Below are positions 9,001 through 16,305 of a stretch of DNA of 64,000 bases, piece by piece. Both the position numbers and the translations under genes were made by a program. Position 1 is the first letter of the stretch; every line of letters begins with the position of its first letter. The DNA comes from Achromobacter marplatensis (lineage in GTDB: Bacteria > Pseudomonadota > Gammaproteobacteria > Burkholderiales > Burkholderiaceae_B): the NCBI RefSeq assembly GCF_002209535.1, contig NZ_NJIG01000005.1, positions 1-64,000 of the forward strand, in the 5' to 3' direction. Below the pieces are notes generated by a model. The model searched no databases, was not told where the DNA came from, and worked only from the letters and a program-made list of their open reading frames with translations.

Positions 9001-11816
9001 GCCTGCGCCTTGCCCTGGCTGCCCACCGTCAGGCCACTTCCTGCCAGCAGATCGATCCCGCCCGAAACCGCCAAGGTTTCACCGTCCAGCCACAAGGCGC
9101 CGGCGGCTTCGATGCGGTTTCCGTTGTTGCTGCGCACGGTGCCCGCCAGCGCCGCATCCTGCCCCGCCTTGAGTTCCGCTTTGCCTTCGGCGTCCAGTTG
9201 GGCGCCCTGCGCAACGGCCAGATTGCGGCCGCTTTCGAGTTTCACGTCGTTCGTGGCCGCGGCTTTGCCGCCCAGGCTGGCATCGCGGCCAGCGTTCAGC
9301 GCGATATCGCCGCGCGCGGTCATTGCGCCATCCGCCTGCAGATCGCCACCGGCACGCGCCGTCACGCCTTCGCCCTGCGCACGGCTGGCGCTGCCCAGCA
9401 GCAAACCGTTACCTGCGTTCAGGGACAACTCGCCGCCATAGGCCAAGGCGGCGCCGTCCACGCGCAGGTCACGGCTCGCGTCCACGTTCAGGCCCGCATT
9501 GGTTTCCGCTATGCCGGCCAGGGCCAAGTCGCTCCCAGCGCGCACTTGCATCGCACCTTCCGATTGCAGGCGCGAGTCCACGCCCGCCGCCACCCGGCCT
9601 ATCGCGTCCAGCAGCAACGGGCCGCCGGCCAGCAGCTTGCCGTTGACGGTGGCATCGCCCGCGGCCTGGGCCGTCAGCCCGGCCAGGGATGACACGGTAC
9701 CGGCCACGTTCAACGCGCCCTTCGTGTCAAGCGTCACCGGGCCGCCTGCCTGCGCGCTGCCGCCCACGGTCAGGTCGCCGTCCGACGCCAGGGTCAACGC
9801 GCCTTGGGCCGCGCCGGCCGTGCCGCTGACGACGAGCGGCCCGGCCGCGCGCAGCTCCACGCCCTGATTGCCGCTCATGCTGCCCGTCAGCGTGGCGCCG
9901 TCACCTGCTTGCAGCCGCGCGCGGCCTAGCGATTCCAGCTGTCCGGTCACCGCCGCGGCACCTTGCGCACGCACATCCAGGTCTCCGCGCGCCAGCACTC
10001 GCGCGCCTACCGCGGCATCGCGTCCCGCCTTGAGTTCTACCGTGCTCTCGGACACCAGTTCGCCGCCGGCCCGCAGATCGCGCGCCGCGTCCAGTCCGAC
10101 GCGCGTGCCCTGCGCCTTGCTGGAATCGCCCAGGCGCAAATCGCCCCCGCTCTTCAAGTTCAGCGCGCCGCCATAGGCCAGCGCGCTACCGTCCAGGCGC
10201 AAGTCTCGGGCGGCCTCGATGGCCAGCGCACCATCCGTCAGGGCCGCTCCGGCCAGCGTGACGGCCTCGCCCGCCCGTATCGTCATGCCGCGTGCCGACT
10301 GCAGCTGCCCCCCGGCATCGGACACGACATTCGCGCTAGCCTGCGCCTGGAACGTGCCGGACGCGTATACCTGATTCGGCAACACCAGGTCACGACCCGC
10401 CTGCAGCGTGACGCCTTCCTTTGCGGACACGATGCCCGCCGCCATGGAAGCGCCGCCCCCCTGCCCACCGGGCGTGACGGGATCCGGCGTTTTACCGGAT
10501 TCACTGCCAGCGTTTCCCGTACCCGTACCGGAACCCGTACCCGTACCGGAGCCCGTACCCGTGCCGGAGCCGTTTCCGCCGGCATTGCCGCCGGTCCCGC
10601 CCTGGCCCGGCTGCGGCGCGACCGCCTGGCCCGCCACCTTCAGGTTGCGGCCAGAGGTCGCGCTCACATTCTGATCGGTGGTCAGCAGATTGCCCGACAG
10701 CGACAGATCCTTGCCGGCAGCCATGCGCAAGGCGCCTTGCGTGCGCAGGCTGCCCTGCGTACCGACAAGGGCGTCACCGCCGGCCGCCACGCTCAAGGCC
10801 CCGCCCGCCGCGACGGCGCCCTGGACGGAGACGTTGCGCACCGCGGCGAGCGCGGCGGTTCCGCCGGCCTGCGCTGCGCCCTGCACGGCCAGATCACGGC
10901 CGCTGTCCACGCGCAGATTGCCCGCCGCCTGCACGGTGGCGCGCGGGGCGATGCGGACATCGCCCGCGGCGTTGACCTGCAGGTCGCCGGTCAGGGCGAC
11001 CAGATTGCCGCCGATGTTCACGCCTACCCCTGCCTCGGTGCCGATCAGGCGCACACTGTTGGCGTACATGCCGCCCAGCGCCGCGCTATCCAGGGCGACC
11101 TCGGGCACCGCCCCGTCGCCCACCTGAGCGGAAACGGCGCCGGACGCGTAATCCACCCGGGCCGCGCCCGCGCTCACGTTGAGCCGGTCGGCCCAGACGT
11201 CCGCATTGATTTCCAGCGTGCGCGCCAGCAGGTCCACCTGACTCAGGTTGGTGCCGTTCAGCCCCGCGCCTTCGACGCGGATCTTGCCGGAGGCGATGTC
11301 GAACCCGATGCCGCCGTCGGCGCCGACCTGCGGCTTGCCCGTGGTCAAGGTGGCGCGATCGGCGTTGAGAAAGCCGCAGCCATTGCAGGTGATGCCCGCG
11401 GGATTGGCGACGATAACGTTGGCCCGGTTGCCGGCCACTTCCAGGATGCCAAGCAATTGGGACGGATTGGGCGCGGTGACCTGGTTCAGGATGGTGCTGG
11501 CGCGCTGATTGCCCAGCATGGGGTTGCCGCCCACCTGGCCCGCCAGTTGCGTCTGGCTTGCGCCGCCGCTGTTGTTGAGCACGGCGCCCGACGGGCCAAC
11601 GTTGAATTGCGTGTAACGGTTGTTGGATACGCCGCCAGCCGAAGGCGGCGCGATGTTGATGACGGGTACGCCATTGTTGACGCCCACCGAAGGCTTGGCG
11701 CCAGGCACGCTCTTGTCTACCGAGATCGGCAAGGTCTGCGCCAACACCGGCGTCCAGATCTGCGTGAAGACAACGGACCAGACAATCAGAGAGCGTAGTT
11801 TGAACATCATGCGCAT
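1..11816 (-). CDS. Giant TpsA exoprotein, filamentous haemagglutinin/CdiA class (3' end outside window)
   Basis: Secreted surface protein of a two-partner secretion system. The frame stays open for about 3,938 codons and leaves the window at base 1, so this is a partial gene. Three in-frame ATGs (11816, 11810, 11807) precede a signal peptide ending near VLAQ. The N-terminal TPS domain shows NPAGI near residue 137 followed by CNGCGF, the conserved motifs recognised by the TpsB partner. A Gly/Thr/Ser linker lies near residues 416-434. Residues of about 450-2700 are haemagglutinin repeats of the type GRDL-x-L-x-AG (FHA-1). Around residues 2740-2880 there is a six-cysteine segment with a Tyr/Pro-rich stretch (TYPASQYGPP near base 3450), then a second repeat block (FHA-2) to the edge. 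This TPS/FHA-1/YP/FHA-2 order is that of CdiA-type contact-dependent inhibition proteins, but a plain adhesin is equally possible without the C-terminus. It starts 15 bases after tpsB, so the two are co-transcribed. Confidence 0.92.
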   Translation of the reverse strand, partial: MRMMFKLRSLIVWSVVFTQIWTPVLAQTLPISVDKSVPGAKPSVGVNNGVPVINIAPPSAGGVSNNRYTQFNVGPSGAVLNNSGGASQTQLAGQVGGNPMLGNQRASTILNQVTAPNPSQLLGILEVAGNRANVIVANPAGITCNGCGFLNADRATLTTGKPQVGADGGIGFDIASGKIRVEGAGLNGTNLSQVDLLARTLEINADVWADRLNVSAGAARVDYASGAVSAQVGDGAVPEVALDSAALGGMYANSVRLIGTEAGVGVNIGGNLVALTGDLQVNAAGDVRIAPRATVQAAGNLRVDSGRDLAVQGAAQAGGTAALAAVRNVSVQGAVAAGGALSVAAGGDALVGTQGSLRTQGALRMAAGKDLSLSGNLLTTDQNVSATSGRNLKVAGQAVAPQPGQGGTGGNAGGNGSGTGTGSGTGTGSGTGTGNAGSESGKTPDPVTPGGQGGGASMAAGIVSAKEGVTLQAGRDLVLPNQVYASGTFQAQASANVVSDAGGQLQSARGMTIRAGEAVTLAGAALTDGALAIEAARDLRLDGSALAYGGALNLKSGGDLRLGDSSKAQGTRVGLDAARDLRAGGELVSESTVELKAGRDAAVGARVLARGDLDVRAQGAAAVTGQLESLGRARLQAGDGATLTGSMSGNQGVELRAAGPLVVSGTAGAAQGALTLASDGDLTVGGSAQAGGPVTLDTKGALNVAGTVSSLAGLTAQAAGDATVNGKLLAGGPLLLDAIGRVAAGVDSRLQSEGAMQVRAGSDLALAGIAETNAGLNVDASRDLRVDGAALAYGGELSLNAGNGLLLGSASRAQGEGVTARAGGDLQADGAMTARGDIALNAGRDASLGGKAAATNDVKLESGRNLAVAQGAQLDAEGKAELKAGQDAALAGTVRSNNGNRIEAAGALWLDGETLAVSGGIDLLAGSGLTVGSQGKAQAGGALRGESGGALTVDGELASQGALTLVSAGGAKVGGKLLSGDTLLLHAGTDLQTGPAAQLQSSKNMTLSAGQDASLAGTALSDGGITIDAVRGLRVDGSALAYGGGLAMNAGSDLLLGDASKTQGKGVTALAARDLIAGGEMVSVGSATLTAGRDAVFGAKLSVDGGLMLRAQDKATLTGQVETTGGASLHAGGDVALSGSLLSNQGTDVRAGGALDVSGTAGAAQGALTLAAEGDMAVGGSAQAGGPLSMIAKGALSVAGTASSLAGLTAQAGTDGTVTGKLLADGPLLLEAMGQLLAGADARLQSEGGMALRAGQDLILAGEAETNKGLTLEAARDLRVDGAALAYGGLLTMDAGNDLRLGNASRTQGNGVSARATGDLLAGGAMASRGDILLTAGRDARVDSKAAATGNLSLVAGRDLAMGTTAQWDAEGASQARAGNDMTLAGAWRGNGDMTMTAAGKLSVDGALAANGGRLSLDAGGDLSMSELARVAAKGPVNVTTLGDLRVAGALSSLDALTMQAARTATLAGQVYTARGLDISAGQTLTAAAGSHLQSDASMTLQAGQDLNLAGTALAEGGMTLDAARDLRVDGNALAYGSALNLKSGNDMRLSAASQLQGKGVQAEAGRDLALDGILVSSADAELRVVRDVRVDGRLGADGALDFSAGGNMRLGAAAQLDASEQARLAAAGNLELAGAVRGDKGVRLEAGGRMDLSGTAASANGTLDLISGLDMALSAGSRALAGGMLQARAGGTLSAAGTVSSLADVILDAVSDISLAGQSLAAGKLTILSGGALATAADSRQQADGSVDVQVDSATLAGMLVAGQSATLQIDKDLSVDGTVLADAGALKASSGGAIKLGSQSALQAGGLLQAQAGGKLLANGTISGQQDIVLKAGTDAELNGKTVANGSLSADAGGNLTIGQAGLAQGSGELLLNAGQDLRIAGTAGTAAGAGGGGGTLQAQAGRDLFITGTATAGSPIVLGALRDIRIDGIATALEGGLTANAGENLRVGTAGRMQASGGLSASAGADLDADGVIAAGGGLTLTATGDARLGGVVAALGESAAGNATITAGRDLIAKQNGQVQAAGTLTARADRDLYAAGALSSVGDMALAAARDARVDGTAATDADLTLTGRDIAVGATGLAQAGRNLIATAQDSLQAAGRLLAGGAQSLTAGGRMTVDGTVAALQGDLSLHAQGGDLSLGADSRLQAGGSLTAQASGALSAFGAAAAEQGMTLRAGTDATLGGIAATQAGDLIVNAGGKLSVLEDARLQAGAALDLSAGGALSNAGVASAGTDARLSAGSMLDNTGSVLAGGDLVATTLGQLSNAGRFVAGVGADGSLSLPGSIALTAGSIVHRGTSLAGKDVTLSAGGLDLAGGKLSAVGKLALATPGNIDTSNAVVQGATLDITGADLRNQGGKLTATGDAAIKLGGQLDSTGGLIAAAGDAHIEAASIVNRDGTLAARDLTLTAAGAIDNRGGLIQADNALTLNAASLDNSGTLGAADAPPKGVLGKVVSIVADRVNNQAGSIEAIEDLTLTAKELDNTGGEVASQGNASIIADTLKNAQGKLQAGKSLTVITQVLQGLGTLQSAGDLSFQYAGSLNQEGDIASGRDLNLSVGGAMDNRAKITAARDLSITADSLNNQASGALLAGGVNTIKVAQGLNNAGLIDGGSTRITAGSLDNTGRIYGDAVAIQAGSLVNGAGAGGGAVIASRGSMDLGVGSLVNRDHALVYTGADLRIGGALDAAGRATGQAVSLLNASATIEAAGNANISAASIRNQNDRYVSETVQVSTTPKVYFTPAGTTDMYDAETNWLCDEVTPMCSKDPAWLDDDPERMFLLPSTTYPASQYGPPFDYAPSYKGKAGQDAPIAPARIANLRECLASGVNTENCVGKTRYAPGDRIWSVFGVPPPEGNIPPMVESCRGVQCEMVSTPERDAAIARDESRHDLLDARIRAFNADFSNRLVGTFTYYRVQETVTETRTVSSDPGKILSGGAMTLTGSVTNDKSQIAAGGALTVAGPAINNIGAGGERIVTRVGTATVTQARSSDRKEYASAYNATLAGQPIELPVGTSGGYVAVKLDGSAPGASNGGSGPRPVLVASVDLPGGTVVRTVSNPAGIPDSQLYTVNGRPDAPYIVATDPRFVGQRPTVSSDYLLDLLNQPGALPGTIIGGGAGSGGGLDGLRQDGQVGTGPVNVGVGAGSVSGAGQGGAMVGASGSLDGQRLDAQGASGPTGATLGAGGALSAGGAAAVAGGNNLSGARLGSWDSLVPPGAKFLTPSGQPKRLGDGFYEQKLVSDQILATTGQRFLENYGDNDSQYKALLAAGAQFARDNGIQLGVALTEEQQRHLATDLVWLVEQTVTLPDGTTESVLVPQVYLLVRDGDLKGDGTLMAGRDVKLAAEGDIVNSGTIGSRDATVMTAGNIVNQAGGLIQGSTVDLAAREDLTNLVSLIKGDNVALKAGRDIALTSTAASEDFGSTWGSHISGVARVDAGNLSMQAGRDITLTAAQVSVKDDARLQAGRDIALETLTESHGESLVLNAKNRHDLSTSTEIGSTLAAGGNLTMIAGQDVTARAADVTAGKQLAVGAGRDINLIAGAETGSAYDEVRYKTTGFLSSKTTHTKTALDWEQSLATTFTGDTAVLMAGRDLTVAGSNVGAQKDLVMSADRDVNILAGQNAEDGYDYKMVKKSGFGAMGGFSYGTSQQTDSLDSKKVYHNASTVGSVEGDVLINAGSALNIMGSNVVARQGDITLIGKEVNIGAALDTTQQKEFHEIKQTGVTLTASNPMVSAVQTGVRMADAAGKTDNAVMKGLAGATTGLAAVNAYDAVQASAKAAAAAELAKPGSSNEIDKVGGVSIKLSLGTSKSSSTTDRSSSSAFGSTVSAGKDLTIVAQGAGKDSDITVTGSNLSAGNNAVLKAEGDIVLQAARNAFEQKTDSKSSSASIGIGYSTGGQQNGFTLELGASVGRGNANGRDESWTNSNITAGNVLAMQSGGDTTL
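7204..10400 (-). repeat. 1,482-bp higher-order repeat inside tpsA
   Basis: A marker segment encoding LAYGG begins at 7204, 7951, 8686, 9433 and 10168 (plus-strand positions of ccgccatagg or a close variant). The spacings are 747, 735, 747 and 735 bp, so the true unit is an alternating pair of 1,482 bp (494 residues). An independent marker, caacgcgccttgggccgc, occurs at 8313 and 9795, again exactly 1,482 bp apart. Copies at 7951 and 9433 share a variant absent from the other three. Weaker similarity continues down to about 6.8 kb. The unit probably arose by duplication of an already doubled block of haemagglutinin repeats. Confidence 0.85.
10516..10569 (-). repeat. 18-bp tandem repeat, three units, in tpsA linker
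   Basis: Three consecutive copies of cccgtacccgtaccggag with one or two substitutions. They encode a Gly-Thr-Gly-Thr-Gly-Ser linker between the TPS domain region and the long FHA-1 repeat block. Because the unit is a multiple of three, copy-number change would lengthen or shorten the linker without shifting the frame. Confidence 0.85.
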
Positions 11817-11831
11817 CCGGTGGAAATGAGA

Positions 11832-13541
11832 TCAGAACTCGAACATCAGGACCGCCGCGAACACGGTCGAGGCGGTCTTCAGGGATTCAGGCTTTTTCAA
11901 GGGCCAGCCAGCTGACAGGTCGTAGCTGGCATTGACATAGGGCATGCCGACCCGCCCGCGCAGCCCGGCGACGGCGCCGACCAGCGTGCGGCCGGACAGC
12001 GACGCGGCAGACGGACCGCCCACGCGGCCCGCGTCCAAACCCGCGTACAACTGATGGCCAGGCACGTGCAAGAGCTTGTCCAGGCCTAGCGACAAGTCAT
12101 TGCGAAGCGTCCAGCCGTCCTCGGCAGCCAATGTCAACTGCCCGTCAAAACCCCGTACCGCGTAACGATTGCCGATGGTGAAGTAATCGGACGGCACAAT
12201 CGGGGTCTTGGCATGCTGGATCTGCCAGTTCACCTGGTAAGCCCAGGCCTGGTCCGCCAGTTCAAACGGCAGATGCAGGCCTGCATTCGCCGAGAGAATC
12301 GTGCTGCGGCCGTTCCAGTCCGGATCACCGTAGACGTAGCCAGGCCTGTCCGACAGGCCCGCCAGTGTGCCGCGCACGCCCCCACCCACGTCCAGCACTG
12401 CCCGGCCCAGATAGTGGCGGTGTCCCAGGTTGAACTCGTAGCCCGTGACGTCGCGCCGCTGCACGTCGATGTCTACGTCGTTAAGCGTGCTGGTCGTGCG
12501 CTTGCGCAGCAGCGTCAAGGACGACGAACCCTTGTAGGAAGGGCCGCGATAGGGCACGGCGGACACGCCCGCCTGCACCTGCTTGGTGGTGCCGCCGTAG
12601 ATGATGGGTTCGTCGAAGCCGGCTACGGTTTGCCGGTAGGTCGACTTGCTGGTGCCCGCGAAGAACGCCCAATAGCCGAAGGGAATGCTGTAGTTGATGG
12701 ACGCCGCACGCGTGTTTGAATTCGAGTCGCGCCAGCGCGCGTTGCTGTTCCAGGACACCGACAATTGGTCATACAGGAACAACGGTGAATCCAGTGTCAG
12801 CCCGGCATTGACCTGATACTTGCCGATGGCATCCATGCCACCGTTGTCGCCGCCAACATAACCGTGCCAGCGCTTGCCGGAGCCTGGGCGAATGACAATG
12901 TCCGAATCGCCCAGTTCGGGGCCGGGCGCCACGTCTATCGTCGCGTCTGCCTGACCGCCCAGCCGGCGAATATTCTCCAACGCCTGATCCAGATCGCGCT
13001 GGTTCAGTTCGCCGCCTGGGCCCGTCGGCACCGCCGTACGCCACCAGCCAACGGTGTTGTCGCCTTTGACGCCGGATATCCGCCCCGGCACATAGCGCAG
13101 CGTCAGCCTGCCCTCCGCCAACGATTGTTCGGGCACCAGCACCCGAGCGGTCACCCTGCCGCTGTCGATCAGTTCACTGGTCAGATATTCCTGCAATGTC
13201 CGCAAGCCTTGCCCGCCCACGCAGTGATCCACCACCGCGCGGCTGGCTTGCAACACGAATGCGGGCGGCTGTGCGCCAACCCAAACCAGTTGCTTGATGA
13301 CGAAGCAGGGAGTCTCGGCCGGAAATTGCAGGGCTTTTGCGGCAGGCTGACCTTCAGGCGTCAGGACGTCAGGGCGTTCAGCGGCCCGCTGGCGTTGTGC
13401 ATCGATTTCAAGTTCCTGCCGGCGCTGGATTTCGGCGGCGCGCCCGCCATCAGGCAGAGGCTGAGCAAAAGCGGCTGCCGAAGAACCGATCACGGCGACT
13501 GCAGCCAGCCCTCTCCCTCGCCTGAAAAAAGCAACTCCCAT
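11832..13541 (-). CDS. TpsB outer-membrane transporter (FhaC/ShlB/HecB family)
   Basis: Beta-barrel pore that recognises the TPS domain of the adjacent TpsA and moves it across the outer membrane. The 569-residue length is normal for the family. A signal peptide ends near AFAQ (about residue 26). It is followed by a charged linker and a POTRA-type region (about 80-155, around CFVIKQLVWVG). The 16-strand barrel follows from about residue 215, with the family motif NRYAVRGFDG near residue 460 and a C-terminal phenylalanine, the outer-membrane assembly signal. Gene order B then A matches cdiBA/fhaC-type loci. The upstream region is unusually AT-rich and carries a ten-C homopolymer. Confidence 0.93.
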   Translation of the reverse strand: MGVAFFRRGRGLAAVAVIGSSAAAFAQPLPDGGRAAEIQRRQELEIDAQRQRAAERPDVLTPEGQPAAKALQFPAETPCFVIKQLVWVGAQPPAFVLQASRAVVDHCVGGQGLRTLQEYLTSELIDSGRVTARVLVPEQSLAEGRLTLRYVPGRISGVKGDNTVGWWRTAVPTGPGGELNQRDLDQALENIRRLGGQADATIDVAPGPELGDSDIVIRPGSGKRWHGYVGGDNGGMDAIGKYQVNAGLTLDSPLFLYDQLSVSWNSNARWRDSNSNTRAASINYSIPFGYWAFFAGTSKSTYRQTVAGFDEPIIYGGTTKQVQAGVSAVPYRGPSYKGSSSLTLLRKRTTSTLNDVDIDVQRRDVTGYEFNLGHRHYLGRAVLDVGGGVRGTLAGLSDRPGYVYGDPDWNGRSTILSANAGLHLPFELADQAWAYQVNWQIQHAKTPIVPSDYFTIGNRYAVRGFDGQLTLAAEDGWTLRNDLSLGLDKLLHVPGHQLYAGLDAGRVGGPSAASLSGRTLVGAVAGLRGRVGMPYVNASYDLSAGWPLKKPESLKTASTVFAAVLMFEF

Positions 13542-13879
13542 ATGTATGTCTCACTGCAAAAACCGCGATGTTTTGTCTATTTTGGATATTTATAGTTACT
13601 TATTTGCCACACACGGACGATATGTATCTATTTGTCTCCTTTTATATTGAAACTTTCGCCCCCCCCCCAAATTAGAAGAACTTGCGCGAAAAAGAAATCA
13701 GATGAATCCGAATTTCGAGCCTTATCGCGGGTTCCAAAATATCGGTAGCCGTTTCCGATCTCTCAGGTGACGCACCCGCCCCCTTATTCCCTCGGGTTAT
13801 CCCGAATGCCTCCATATCGACAAATCGTCAATAATTCGCCAACATTTTGTCATCGATCCGTCCCTCAGCTACCTTGTCC
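13542..13879. promoter_or_regulatory. AT-rich divergent intergenic region between tpsB and the winged-helix regulator
   Basis: About 340 bases without a convincing gene, markedly richer in A/T than the surroundings. It must hold the promoter of the tpsBA operon (minus strand) and of the regulator/ABC operon (plus strand). Read on the minus strand, TATAAA-like and TATAAT-like hexamers lie between the C-tract and the tpsB start, but no single promoter could be fixed by eye. Confidence 0.6.
13659..13668. repeat. Homopolymeric C10 tract (G10 on the tpsB coding strand)
   Basis: Ten consecutive C residues at 13659-13668, 118 bases upstream of the tpsB start codon, inside the AT-rich intergenic region. 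In Bordetella, poly-C tracts in fim promoters change length by slipped-strand mispairing and switch transcription on and off. The position here would allow the same for tpsBA, which is an inference. Confidence 0.8.
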
Positions 13880-14392
13880 ATGTCCGTATCCGTCCGGGAC
13901 GCCATTGTTTCCTCCGCCCATCTCGCCTCGTCCGCCCCGGAGCTGTCCGAGGTGGAATTCGGCCTGATCATCGCGTCCCACGCCTTCAACCGCTGGATGG
14001 TGCGCTGCATGGCGTGCGCCGGCTTGCCCGAACTGACCTCGCTGGACATCCTGGTGCTCAACCACGTGTTCCATCGCGGCCGAGGCAAGAAGCTGGCGGA
14101 CATCTGCTTCACGCTGAATGTCGAAGACACCCACCTGGTGAACTATTCGCTGAAGAAGCTGGAACGGCTGGGCGTGGTGCAAAGCGCCAAGACGGGCAAG
14201 GAAGTGATCTACACGACCACCGAAGCCGGCGCCGCCGCGATCCAGCGCTACGCCGAAGTGCGCGAGCAATGCCTCGTCAAATCGTTCATCGACTCCCCCG
14301 CCGCGGACGACGCCAACCACCAGTTGGCCAACACCCTGCGCACCCTGTCGGGCCTGTACGACCAGGCTGCCCGCGCCGCCACCTCGCTGTGA
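13880..14392 (+). CDS. Winged-helix (MarR-like) transcriptional regulator
   Basis: Predicted DNA-binding regulator of 170 residues. A helix-turn-helix core is visible in LTSLDILVLNHVFHRGRGKKLADICFTLNVED, followed by the wing around LERLGVVQSAKTGKEVIYTTTEAG, as in MarR/HTH_27 proteins. The ATG at 13880 gives a protein that starts like relatives; an in-frame TTG at 13847 would add 11 residues, and neither has a strong ribosome-binding site. The gene lies 9 bases before the ABC ATPase gene, so it probably belongs to and controls that importer operon. It is also divergent from tpsBA, and a role there cannot be excluded. Confidence 0.75.
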   Translation: MSVSVRDAIVSSAHLASSAPELSEVEFGLIIASHAFNRWMVRCMACAGLPELTSLDILVLNHVFHRGRGKKLADICFTLNVEDTHLVNYSLKKLERLGVVQSAKTGKEVIYTTTEAGAAAIQRYAEVREQCLVKSFIDSPAADDANHQLANTLRTLSGLYDQAARAATSL

Positions 14393-14401
14393 GAATCCAC
14401 G

Positions 14402-16255
<1,854 letters not shown>

Positions 16256-16305
16256 ATCCCCCTTTTTCCCTCGGCCCGACCCGACTTCCCGTCCCTGGAG
16301 CGAAC

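Noticed and set aside
5000..10400. CRISPR-like regular repeats
   Set aside because: The repeats are coding, diverged and without unique spacers; they are haemagglutinin repeats.
1953..11798. Very long plus-strand open frames (e.g. 1953-5399, 3937-7155, 5415-7757, 8082-9692, 9963-11798) opposite tpsA
   Set aside because: They are antisense shadows of a repetitive high-GC gene; their translations are low-complexity Arg/Ala/Gln or Pro/Ser/Ala strings with no domain, and the minus-strand frame shows clear TPS and haemagglutinin motifs.
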